Part shown: positions 1 through 8,351 of the stretch, piece by piece
Layout: each line of letters opens with the position of its first letter
How positions within the stretch are numbered: position 1 is the stretch's first letter
Assembly (NCBI GenBank): GCA_943331195.2
Contig: CALQKQ020000027.1
Location: 1-15,058, forward strand
Direction of reading: 5' to 3'
Source of the DNA: Akkermansia muciniphila
GTDB lineage: Bacteria > Verrucomicrobiota > Verrucomicrobiia > Verrucomicrobiales > V1-33
Length of the DNA: 15,058 nucleotides
Notes under the pieces: generated by a model
Database searches by the model: none
What the model saw: only the letters and a program-made list of their open reading frames with translations
Told to the model about the DNA's origin: nothing
Made by a program: the position numbers and the translations under genes

Positions 1-3000
1 GCGAGCAGCTGCGGGGAATTGGCGGCGCCGGCCCACTGATAGGGCACGCGGTGATCTGTGGGGGACGTGCCCCAGGCGGGGGCGGTGTCGTCGGGGCTGA
101 CGAGGCGCCAGGCGGCGTCGAGGACGCCGCCGTTTTCGACGTGCTCGGCACTGTCGGCGGTGGCCAATTCGCTTTCATGCCCGCTGCGGACGAAGAACAA
201 CTTGTCCGCGAGGGTCATGTCGGGTCGACCGGAGAAGCTGATGCCGCGGAGGCCTTTGCCCTGCTGGTAGATTTGCCAACCGTCGGTGGATTGGTCGGGC
301 GTGACCACGCTGTCGAGGGGGGCGACCTCATGGACCCACCATTGGTAATAGATTGCTTCGGTTTGGCCGCCGAAATCGGCGGAGTGGAGGAGCTGTACTT
401 TATCGTCAAACGCGTTCTGGGGGGTGATGACGGCAATGGCGCCGCGGAAGCGCTCGTCGCCGAGGCGGATGACGTGGAGGGTCACGGCGCCGTTGACTTT
501 GGCGTCGTTGTTTTCGACCACGGTGAGGTAGTTTTCCTCTCCGGTCGGTTCCAGCAGGGACTCTGGATTGGGGACCAGTGCGGCGCCGACGCCGAGGCTC
601 TTGAGGGGGGCGAATTCCGTGGTGGATTCCGCTTCGGTGAAGGAGTCCCCGGTGCCGGAGGCGAGGTAGAATAGGACTTTGTTGTCGGATGCGGGGGCCG
701 CCTGGAGCCCGCCAGGCAGGTAGGGTGCCGGGGTGCCGCCTACTGCGGCCACTTCCTTGGCGTAGGCTGCGGGATTGGATTGCTGGAACAATTTCTCGAT
801 GGCTTCGGCCCATTCAGGGTTGCCGGGGGCGAGGTTTTCGAGGGCTTCCTGGTCGGGTTCATTAAGCACGTTAGGCTCCAGCAGGGCGAGGCCGACTGGG
901 GTTTGGGTGAGCTTGGGATCACCGCTTTCGAGGTTATTGAGCCTGCCGCGCAGCACCAGTTTGGACTGGAGGACGTCATAGTAGAAGCGGCGACTGAGGG
1001 AGCCGGTCAACTCCTTGTAATACCAGCGCGACCCCTCCGCCGAGACCTTCGCGGTGTTGGTCGCTTGTAGGTCCTCGGGCAGGGCCTCCTTGGCGTAGTC
1101 GGTCGTGCGAGCATCGAGCAGGCGCATGAAGCGGCCGTTGAAGGTGTGTTCCTGGGCCTCGTTGATCTCCATGTTAGGAGTGGCGTTGTCGAAGACGACC
1201 TCGGCAGAAGCCCAGCCGATGACGCCGGGCAAGCCGGGTGCGGCGGGGTTGTCCGCTTTGTATTCTCCGCCGGGATAGGTCAGGGTTTCCCCGCGCTTGA
1301 GGACGGGATAGCCGTCCTTCCAGTAGGCGCGATAACGGATTTCCTGAGCGAGGTACTGGGTCCCATCCTGGAAATCCGCGAGAGTTAGTTCGGTACCCTC
1401 TTCGTGTTGGGGCAGCCAGGCCACTGGGCTGGCACCGCCGGCGGCCTCTTCGCCTTCGCCCAGCCAGAATCCTGGGGCCAGGGGATACCAGAAGCGGTAG
1501 AAGAAGCGGCCGGGAATCCGCAGGTCGGCCTCGCCCTCGAGATCGCCCGCGGCCACCCAGGGGACTCCGGTTTTGTCTTGCCAGAGGGTGCGCTGCTGGT
1601 AATCGGCATTGTAGCGGTCCTTGAACACGATGTTGCCGCCGCGGCTCTGAGGCAACAGGCGCCCTCCGGCGACGAGGTTGAGCGGGTAGAAGGGAGCGAC
1701 GACGTCACCGGCGAAAGCCACGGCCCCGAAATGATAGGAGGGATCTGCGGGCTGAGGAACGGGGGATCCGGATGCGTCCACGGGGCGGTGGGTTTGCTGG
1801 TCGAGGGCGGGGAAATCCGCCGTGCCGGCCCGCGTGGTCAGGACGCGATAGATGACCATTTGCGGCTGGCCGGTGGCGCGGTTGGTGTATTGGCCGAGCA
1901 CGAAGGGCTCGGAGGTGTATTCCTCGCGGAGGGCCCGATTGGTCCGGTTGATGTCCTGCTGCAGGGCAAAGAAGGCGCTTTGGCCGAGGTTCGCTGCGGG
2001 GTCGCCGGTCATCACGGCGGTGTGCGAGGGAGCCACCAGGGCGTGTTCCTCGTTGGGATTGAAGCCCGGCAGGGTGCGGTCGGGCTGTTGGTAAACGGTG
2101 AGGTTGCCCACCTTGGTCGGGTCATAGACTGGCTGGATTTTGCCATCCTTGGCGACGCCTTCGCTGCCCAATTGGCTGGCGATGTAGATAGCGCGGGGGG
2201 CGTCTTCGGCTGGGAAATCCACGTCGTCATAGTGAGTCATCACATAGGGCCAGCCGACGGGCGGATGGACCAGGCTGGCGGGATCGGCGCCTGGATTTTC
2301 ATAGTAGCCGATGCTGAGGCGTTGGTTTTCCTCGAAGAGACCGGCCCAGTTCACCGGGAAAACCGGCCCCCATGCACCCACTGCGGCGGCGCGGTCATAG
2401 AGGGTGGCGTTGTAGTTAGAAATTTCGTTGACGAGGTAGCCGGAGCCGTAGCGGGCGGTATCCGCCGGGCTGCTGATGCGGGAGGCCACGACTTGGGCGG
2501 GACCTTCGTCTTGATGGGTTTCGGGATCGAGCGAGGTGACGACGCGAACGGCGATTTTTTCCCGGCTCAGGTCCCCGTTGGCGGCCCCGGTGCTAGGGCG
2601 GTAGCTGAACACGAGCACGGTGCGGATGTCGGAGGTGGTCTCACGGAAACGGGGAACCGGGCCGTTTTGGTCGACTTTGGCGGTGTCCTGCTCGGAGAAG
2701 GCCTGCCGGAGGAAGTTCCAGCGGTCGGCGGCCGAGGGATCGAGGTCGACCGGGAAGGGCGAGGCTTGGTTAGGCGAGACCAGGTAGCGGTAGTGGGCAT
2801 CGGGGGCGGCGGGGAATGCGGCGGCGGCGGCGAATTGGTAGTCGGTCTGGTAAGCCGGAGCCGTGCCCAGGTAGTTCCCTTGGGCGTCCTCCAAGAATGC
2901 GAGGGACTCGGTGACATGGGGAAAATCTGCGGTGACCTCCAGGGTGTAGGTTTCCCCGGTGTTCTTGTCCTTCCATGCGAGGGTGTAGGTGCCGGGTTTG

Positions 3001-6000
3001 AGCGGATACCATTTTTTCCCGAGGACATCCCATTGCCAAGGGTCGCCCTCGCCGTTGGTCCAGCCGGGTTGGTTCTGGGTGACGTCAGGACCGGTGACGG
3101 CCGGCTGGCTGTTAGCGGTGACGGAGACCAGCACGGCATCGTCTGGAAGATCGGGGGTGAGCTGGAGGTCCATCGCGGCGGCGCTGGTAAAATCGAGGCC
3201 TTCGCCGATCGCCAGTTGGGCGCGGAACGTGGTGGGGCCGTAGTCGAGACTCACGCTGCCGGGGGCTGAGACGGCGGGAATCGTCAGGCCCTTGGAGGGC
3301 TGGCCTTGGAAGGTGGCGTTGAGCAAGGAACGGAAGCTGATGCCGCTGAAGTTGTTCATGGCGGCGGAAACCGACTTGAGGGTGTAGCGGCGGTTCGCGG
3401 TGCGGTAGATGGTGCCGACCTCGAGCTTCTCGCCCTCGGCTAGCCAGAGATCGAGCACGGCAACCATGCCCGCCGCTGGCTGGGTTTTGATCGCCGTGAG
3501 GCCATCTTGGACGCCATCGACGGTTTTGAAATACGGAAGGTTTGAGGTGGCGGAAACGGCCGTGTTGGGCAGGCCGACGGCGTTGACCGTGGCCTTGAAG
3601 CGGAATTGCTTGTCCCACATCCAGAAGACGCGCCGGTAGTCGGTCAGGGCACCCTGCTCGTTGGGGTCGATGTTGTGGGTGCTGCCGCTGGTGGTGTCGA
3701 GGGGGTTGAAATGGAAGCCGGGAAGCACGGTCGCCACCATTTCTCCGCCGGTGGCACTAGCGGGAATGACGGCGTCGAAGCCCAGCGCGGCGAAGGCGAC
3801 ATTGCTCCCCTCGGAGGAAGCTAGGGTGAAGCCGCCGATGGTGAGGTGATCCCGCGCCAGCACGCGTAGATTGGCGGGAGGAAGGGCCTGCAGGGCCACC
3901 GAGGCCTCCGCCGATTCATAGCTGAGGCTGAGCGTCCGGCTGTTAGTGTCGCCGAGGTCAGCGACATGCACTTCGACCAAGTGGTCTCCGGCGGAGAGGA
4001 ACCGGGACGCGTTCACGTCCAGCGCCTCGCTATTCTGCCCGTCGCTGTTGAGCATCCGCACGCCGTCGATGAGAAGCTGGCCGCCGTCGCCGGGATGAAA
4101 GTGGAAGGTGTAGTTAGCGGCGGTAGGGAGGTGCAGCCGGGAGCGCAGGGTCCAGCCGTAGTAGCCTGCGGAGCTTGCGGCGGGCACTGTGCCCGTGCTC
4201 GGAAGCGAGAAGCCGGCCTGGGTGGAGCGCGCCTGCACGGGGAAGGACTCGGTGTCCGCGACACTGGCGGGCAGCGGGGTTCCCTTGCGGCGCTCGAGGT
4301 AAACGCCGCTCATGTCCGCCGGCAGGGTGTCGAACGGAAGTTCCAAGCCTAGCGAGGCATCGCCAGTGCCCACGAGCATGGTGGAGCGGGCGCTGCGGAC
4401 CTGGTCGATGCTGAGCGCGGTTTTCCAGAGGCGCAGGTTGTTGATGCCGCCTGGAAAAAAGCCCTCCGCGTTGCTGCCGTTAGCGCGCGCTCCCACGCAG
4501 ACCACCTGGGTAGTGCCGGAAAAGTTAAGCGCTTGGTTCCCCGTGGCCACGACTTTCCCGTCGCGATAGAGGGTGACGGTGTTGGCGCTCTTGTCATTGA
4601 CCGCCGCCCAGTGGTGCCAGCTACTATCTGTCAGGGCGGACGGTGCCGCGACGGTCGTTCCGTTGTTAGTCAAGAAAAAGGCATTCCCGGCGGTGAATCC
4701 GGCGCGCAGTTGCCACGCGGAGTTGGGCAAAGACCCTAGCGCCACCACGTTTTGGTCGGCGGCCATGGTAAGGGGATCCCGGCGGGCCCAGAATTCCATG
4801 GTGAAACTGCCGTCGCTGCCGATCCGGTCGGTTCCGGCAGCGCTGGTGCGCAGGTGGTCGCCAGTGCCGGAGAGTTGGAGGAAGCGCTCGGGCGATCCGG
4901 GCGCGTTTTCAATCACATAGCCCCGGGGCTGGAACTGAACATCGAGCCCGTTGCCCACCCCCATGATTTGGGAGTAAACCACCGAATTGAAATTGTAGCC
5001 ATTGACGCGGAAATTTCGCCCTAGGGTCGGTTGGTTCGCGGGGTCGGTCACCGCAGAAGCCGACAGGCCCTGAATGGATTCCGTGCCGGTATTGACTTCC
5101 GCCAGAGACTCCAGTTCCCACTGCCAGTTGACGACGGTATCCTCCTCAAGGTTGACGGTGGCACCGGGCTGAATGGGTTGCCCGTTGCGGGTCCCGCCGA
5201 CGCGCCGGGCCCGGTAGGCGGCCAGTCGCTGGTTTTCGCTGTCCGTGCCGGAGAGGGTCTTGCGGTAGCGATCGAGATAAACAAAGTCCGGCGCGCTGAA
5301 GGTCACGGACTGCTCTCCCTGGTAGGGCTTGCTGCCCGGGGCCGGGCTCAGCAGGTGTTCGCCATAGGCGCTGCTGACGGTCACATTCACCGAGCTGTCG
5401 GCCTGGATGGAAATGTTGCGGACGCGCTGGGCCTGAGTTTGGCTGCCGGTGCGGGCCCCGAATCCAAGGCGCCAGCCCTTGGCGGGAGAGAAGGGTACGG
5501 CGATGTTCGCGAGGATCTTGACTCCGTTCCAGGTCACGGTCACCGCTCCGCCGCCGTTTTCCTGGGGAATGCTCAGATCGACCTGCACGGGGACAAAACT
5601 AGCCCCGGTCGTTAGGGATGCGTTGCTGCCGTCGGGATTTCTAGCTAACGGATAGACTCTTGCCCGGTTACCGTCGCGCTGGCCCATAAAGGAAATGCCC
5701 GCTTTGGTGAGCGAATCATAGACTACCTCGACAGCCGGCGCGGTGTCGATGCCGCCGTTGTCGAAGGTGTCGAAGGTGACGGCAAGCCCTTTCGCGATGC
5801 CGTTCTCCCCAATGGTGGAGCCGAACAGTTCGGGGCCGAAGTTAAAGCTGAAGCCGTCGGCGGGCGGCGTGGTCCCCCCGGTGGTCTGGACTTCGAACTT
5901 GACCGACAAGCGCTGCACCATCTCTCCGGCAGGGAGGGAGCTGAGGATCAGCGTGCCTTCCTGGGAGGTCAAGGCATCCGTGAGTTGCACATAGTCCTCC

Positions 6001-6170
6001 GCAGTCTTGGCCGTGCCCACCAGATTGACATCGGCCCGCGAAGCCCCACCGGGAAACTGGATCGAGTCGGTGAACGATTGCGCCGGAACCAGGCCGCGCA
6101 GCGCTAGCAGGGCCGAGACCAGGCACAGCGGGAGGTGCCGGGCGGCGGTTTGGGAAAAGGGAAGCATCAT
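1..6170 (-). CDS. Giant secreted lectin/LamG/PA14-domain protein, C-terminus beyond window
   Basis: Reading the minus strand from the tandem ATG ATG at 6170, the frame stays open to base 1, giving 2056 full codons and no stop, so the gene is cut by the window edge. Residues 1-30 form a signal peptide (hydrophobic core LCLVSALLAL, likely cut after VPA). Residues about 33-255 look like an L-type-lectin beta-sandwich (ADGFSFNFG at 104-112, GLAVTFDTFDN at 129-139). Residues about 260-355 resemble a divergent InlB B-repeat (VTVSSAYG, ending VNWQWELE). Residues about 425-600 are a LamG-like jellyroll (GSFTMEFWA, SWHHWAAVND, VTLYRDGKVV, GGINNLRLW). Residues about 650-755 are PA14-like (YYGWTLRS, GGQLLIDGVRML, SAGDHLVEVHVAD). 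Residues from about 760 to the edge match nothing I recognise. It lies 20 bases after the 657-residue gene, probably in one operon. The role is inferred: a secreted or surface carbohydrate-binding giant. Reading frame is certain; lectin and InlB assignments are moderate. Confidence 0.9.
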   Translation of the reverse strand, partial: MMLPFSQTAARHLPLCLVSALLALRGLVPAQSFTDSIQFPGGASRADVNLVGTAKTAEDYVQLTDALTSQEGTLILSSLPAGEMVQRLSVKFEVQTTGGTTPPADGFSFNFGPELFGSTIGENGIAKGLAVTFDTFDNGGIDTAPAVEVVYDSLTKAGISFMGQRDGNRARVYPLARNPDGSNASLTTGASFVPVQVDLSIPQENGGGAVTVTWNGVKILANIAVPFSPAKGWRLGFGARTGSQTQAQRVRNISIQADSSVNVTVSSAYGEHLLSPAPGSKPYQGEQSVTFSAPDFVYLDRYRKTLSGTDSENQRLAAYRARRVGGTRNGQPIQPGATVNLEEDTVVNWQWELESLAEVNTGTESIQGLSASAVTDPANQPTLGRNFRVNGYNFNSVVYSQIMGVGNGLDVQFQPRGYVIENAPGSPERFLQLSGTGDHLRTSAAGTDRIGSDGSFTMEFWARRDPLTMAADQNVVALGSLPNSAWQLRAGFTAGNAFFLTNNGTTVAAPSALTDSSWHHWAAVNDKSANTVTLYRDGKVVATGNQALNFSGTTQVVCVGARANGSNAEGFFPGGINNLRLWKTALSIDQVRSARSTMLVGTGDASLGLELPFDTLPADMSGVYLERRKGTPLPASVADTESFPVQARSTQAGFSLPSTGTVPAASSAGYYGWTLRSRLHLPTAANYTFHFHPGDGGQLLIDGVRMLNSDGQNSEALDVNASRFLSAGDHLVEVHVADLGDTNSRTLSLSYESAEASVALQALPPANLRVLARDHLTIGGFTLASSEGSNVAFAALGFDAVIPASATGGEMVATVLPGFHFNPLDTTSGSTHNIDPNEQGALTDYRRVFWMWDKQFRFKATVNAVGLPNTAVSATSNLPYFKTVDGVQDGLTAIKTQPAAGMVAVLDLWLAEGEKLEVGTIYRTANRRYTLKSVSAAMNNFSGISFRSLLNATFQGQPSKGLTIPAVSAPGSVSLDYGPTTFRAQLAIGEGLDFTSAAAMDLQLTPDLPDDAVLVSVTANSQPAVTGPDVTQNQPGWTNGEGDPWQWDVLGKKWYPLKPGTYTLAWKDKNTGETYTLEVTADFPHVTESLAFLEDAQGNYLGTAPAYQTDYQFAAAAAFPAAPDAHYRYLVSPNQASPFPVDLDPSAADRWNFLRQAFSEQDTAKVDQNGPVPRFRETTSDIRTVLVFSYRPSTGAANGDLSREKIAVRVVTSLDPETHQDEGPAQVVASRISSPADTARYGSGYLVNEISNYNATLYDRAAAVGAWGPVFPVNWAGLFEENQRLSIGYYENPGADPASLVHPPVGWPYVMTHYDDVDFPAEDAPRAIYIASQLGSEGVAKDGKIQPVYDPTKVGNLTVYQQPDRTLPGFNPNEEHALVAPSHTAVMTGDPAANLGQSAFFALQQDINRTNRALREEYTSEPFVLGQYTNRATGQPQMVIYRVLTTRAGTADFPALDQQTHRPVDASGSPVPQPADPSYHFGAVAFAGDVVAPFYPLNLVAGGRLLPQSRGGNIVFKDRYNADYQQRTLWQDKTGVPWVAAGDLEGEADLRIPGRFFYRFWYPLAPGFWLGEGEEAAGGASPVAWLPQHEEGTELTLADFQDGTQYLAQEIRYRAYWKDGYPVLKRGETLTYPGGEYKADNPAAPGLPGVIGWASAEVVFDNATPNMEINEAQEHTFNGRFMRLLDARTTDYAKEALPEDLQATNTAKVSAEGSRWYYKELTGSLSRRFYYDVLQSKLVLRGRLNNLESGDPKLTQTPVGLALLEPNVLNEPDQEALENLAPGNPEWAEAIEKLFQQSNPAAYAKEVAAVGGTPAPYLPGGLQAAPASDNKVLFYLASGTGDSFTEAESTTEFAPLKSLGVGAALVPNPESLLEPTGEENYLTVVENNDAKVNGAVTLHVIRLGDERFRGAIAVITPQNAFDDKVQLLHSADFGGQTEAIYYQWWVHEVAPLDSVVTPDQSTDGWQIYQQGKGLRGISFSGRPDMTLADKLFFVRSGHESELATADSAEHVENGGVLDAAWRLVSPDDTAPAWGTSPTDHRVPYQWAGAANSPQLL

Positions 6171-6190
6171 GGTTCGGGAAAAGGGGATAT

Positions 6191-8164
6191 TCACTTGAGC
6201 GTGGCCACGGGGCTGACTCGGCGCAGGGAGAGGGTGCCTTTCGCGACAAGGTCTTGTCGGGCTAGGCCGAAAGTGGTTTCTTGATAAGTTCCTGTTAGGA
6301 TGGTCGGATTAGGCGACGCCTCCACCGTCAGGGAGAAGCGGCGCGAGATCGAATACCCCACGCCGTGCTGGGGATGGAAGGCGTGCCGGAAGGGATTGGT
6401 GCGATGGAAGGGGTCCAGCGTGAGGGGCGCGGCGGAGCTGGTTCCGAGGGTTTTCCCGACGCCGAGCTGCCCCTCAAGCGGCCAGGAAAGGTAGTAAAGC
6501 TCCGGCAGATCGGGCGGGCGGGACGTGCGGGAATCCAGGGAGAAATAGGCCGTGACGTCGGCGTCGCTCACCGCCGCCGGATCGACAAGCCCTTGCGCCT
6601 TGGCGACGGAATTGCGCAGGGAGGCGGAGAGGTGCGCCGCGCTCATGTCCCGGGGCAAGTCAAAGGAAACGGTTTCCAGCCGCAGGCCCACCTTGGTGCC
6701 ATCCGCCCGCTGCTGGATGCCCTCGTAGTAGGGAATGCGGGTCTCGTCGATGACCAGCACCGGACTCGAGTCGACTTCCGGCGAGGTCGTCTTGGTTTGC
6801 ATCAAGACGGACCGGGGAACTAAGCGCGCCTGCCCGGCGGCATCGACATGGAGATAGATCTGCAGCGCAAGGTGGCTCGGGGTTTTTTGGATGGGTGCCC
6901 CCGCCGTGGCTAGGCTGGTGACCGAGTTCAGGACGATCTGTCCGGACCACAGGCCGGTGGTGGGGGAGGTGGGGCTGGCATCGGCCTCAGCCGGGAGGTT
7001 CGCCTGGGTGGCGGTGACGGGCAGGTAGCGGTAGGTGGAGCCGCCCTCCAGCGAGACGCTGACGCGGTAGAGGTGCTCGCGGAGATAGGAACCCGTCGTC
7101 CAGTTGCGCAGCACGCCGACGGTCACGGACTGACTCGCCCCAGCCGCGAGCGATGCCGCCTGCCAGCCGAGCGTGAAATCTGCCGCTTGAACCCGCCACT
7201 GCAGCGCGGCTGGAACCGCTTCCAGAGCGAAGAACGGCAATTCGTTAGCCGCAGGATCCGCAGCTGCCGGAGCGAGCCGACTGAGGGTGACTTGATGCTG
7301 GGCTGGGCCGGTTTTTTCGAGGTTGGAAAAGGTCAATTCCCTGGAAGACATCAGCACCGGGGCGGCGGAGGCGTCTGTCGGATTGACCACCTCCAAGGAG
7401 CCCGGGCCCGATCCAAAAGCTAGCGAACCAGAAACCGCGCCGGAAAAACCGATTTCCACCGGACCCGCCCAGCCTTGGCCCGAGAGGGTATAGGGCACAT
7501 TGATCCAGTAGGCTTGGCCACTTTCGAGCCGATCTGCTCCTTTCACCGCCTCCCAGGCCCCCGTCGCGGCGTTCAGTCGCTGCACATTGGCCGCCGCTCC
7601 GAGCGGTCCATCGACTACAATGCCGGAAGCCGCCAGCAGGGAGGAAAACGTGGGAACTCCCTGAATCCCAAAGCCTACCAAATTGAAACTGCCTTGGATC
7701 CAGGCGGGCCGATCCCAGGCCACCTTGCCGCGCAAGCTAAGCGTTCCCGCCGCCGCCCCGTCCTGGACGGCGCCATCCAAGGTCGCCACATGCACCAAAT
7801 AGGCGTGGTTGGCGCGGACCGCGATGCTGGCGGTCTCACCGGAAGCTGGGTCGGAGGCCCACACGTCCCAGCCGCCTTGATTGAAAAGACTCTCCGGATC
7901 CGACGTGAATTCCGCCGTCCCAATCCGGCCAACCGGGCTGGCGACGCGGTCAATCCGGAAGCCGTCCGCTCGGAACACCTGATCACAAGTCAAACTGCCC
8001 CCACTGGCATCCTGGGGCTCCACTTCCAGCCACACCGCATTCCAGCCATAGGTGAGTTTCAAGTTTTGATCGGCCTCCACCGCCGCGGCCGGGCCGGCCC
8101 ACCACGCGACCAGGAACACTTGAAGCAGCAAGACGACCAGGGGGCGGCGAAAGGAGGATGACAT
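6191..8164 (-). CDS. Secreted protein of unknown function, partner of the giant protein
   Basis: Product of 657 residues. The ATG at 8164 is chosen because it is followed at once by a clear signal peptide: SFRR, a hydrophobic core of about 18 residues, and a likely cut after GPAAA near residue 28. I do not recognise a named family. Three parts can be seen. Residues about 33-225 form two similar beta-rich segments (LTYGWNAVWLEVEP at 37-50, AYLVHV at 121-126; then GSFNLVGFGIQ, ESGQAYWINV at 214-223). Residues about 245-385 are Ig-like (SLEVVNPTDASAAPV, SVTVGVLRNW). Residues about 404-652 form a C-terminal domain opening with GLWSGQIVLNSV, with a His-rich stretch NPFRHAFHPQHG (590-601), GYSISRRFSLTV and GTYQETTFGL, ending in TLSLRRVSP. 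It has a single Cys (C60) and no anchor after the signal peptide. It is first in a tandem pair with the giant gene 20 bases downstream. Similar C-terminal stretches occur, from memory, in verrucomicrobial and planctomycete hypotheticals; the function is unknown. Confidence 0.9.
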   Translation of the reverse strand: MSSSFRRPLVVLLLQVFLVAWWAGPAAAVEADQNLKLTYGWNAVWLEVEPQDASGGSLTCDQVFRADGFRIDRVASPVGRIGTAEFTSDPESLFNQGGWDVWASDPASGETASIAVRANHAYLVHVATLDGAVQDGAAAGTLSLRGKVAWDRPAWIQGSFNLVGFGIQGVPTFSSLLAASGIVVDGPLGAAANVQRLNAATGAWEAVKGADRLESGQAYWINVPYTLSGQGWAGPVEIGFSGAVSGSLAFGSGPGSLEVVNPTDASAAPVLMSSRELTFSNLEKTGPAQHQVTLSRLAPAAADPAANELPFFALEAVPAALQWRVQAADFTLGWQAASLAAGASQSVTVGVLRNWTTGSYLREHLYRVSVSLEGGSTYRYLPVTATQANLPAEADASPTSPTTGLWSGQIVLNSVTSLATAGAPIQKTPSHLALQIYLHVDAAGQARLVPRSVLMQTKTTSPEVDSSPVLVIDETRIPYYEGIQQRADGTKVGLRLETVSFDLPRDMSAAHLSASLRNSVAKAQGLVDPAAVSDADVTAYFSLDSRTSRPPDLPELYYLSWPLEGQLGVGKTLGTSSAAPLTLDPFHRTNPFRHAFHPQHGVGYSISRRFSLTVEASPNPTILTGTYQETTFGLARQDLVAKGTLSLRRVSPVATLK

Positions 8165-8351
8165 GAGGGGGCGGTTGGCTTGAGATGGCCTCGCCTGGAA
8201 AAGCGGACATCATGCCACAGCATTTCTCCTCCAGCGATAAACGGTCAATCTGGAGGATTTGGTATATTTTGGGGGGGCCACTTTTGCCGCATCCAGAAAT
8301 TGATTTCCCCTGTGGTGAGCGGCAGTCGGTTCTGCCTATGGGTTGCTGAAA
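8165..8351. promoter_or_regulatory. Divergent intergenic region between secreted-protein pair and two-component system
   Basis: This 187-base region must hold the start signals for both the leftward secreted-protein pair and the rightward kinase gene. It is more AT-rich in its middle than the flanking genes. An AT-rich patch on the plus strand contains TATATT at 8263-8268, which could be a -10-like element, but no convincing -35 hexamer lies 16-18 bases upstream. A run of seven G follows at 8271-8277. An inverted repeat is listed separately. I see no small gene with a supported start. Confidence 0.6.
8227..8257. promoter_or_regulatory. 8-bp inverted repeat, candidate operator
   Basis: TCCTCCAG at 8227-8234 is an exact reverse complement of CTGGAGGA at 8250-8257, separated by 15 bases, so the arms repeat every 23 bases, close to two DNA turns. 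It sits in the middle of the divergent region, just before the TATATT patch. Dimeric regulators with LuxR-type helix-turn-helix domains bind dyads of this kind, and one is encoded next door, so it is a candidate site for that regulator. The symmetry is seen; binding is inferred. The GGAGGA arm also resembles a ribosome-binding site but is not placed before a supported gene start. Confidence 0.4.

Noticed and set aside
1404..3269. Long open plus-strand frame (621 codons) opposite the giant gene
   Set aside because: Its product is Gly/Val/Ala-rich with no domain or signal peptide, and the minus-strand frame over the same bases shows clear secreted-protein sequence continuous with LamG and PA14 domains. 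It is a mirror of GC-rich codons.
8188..8216. Alternative upstream ATGs for the 657-residue protein behind a GGAGGAG sequence on the minus strand
   Set aside because: The ATGs near 8203-8215 are out of frame with the supported signal peptide; starting there would give unrelated overlapping peptides.
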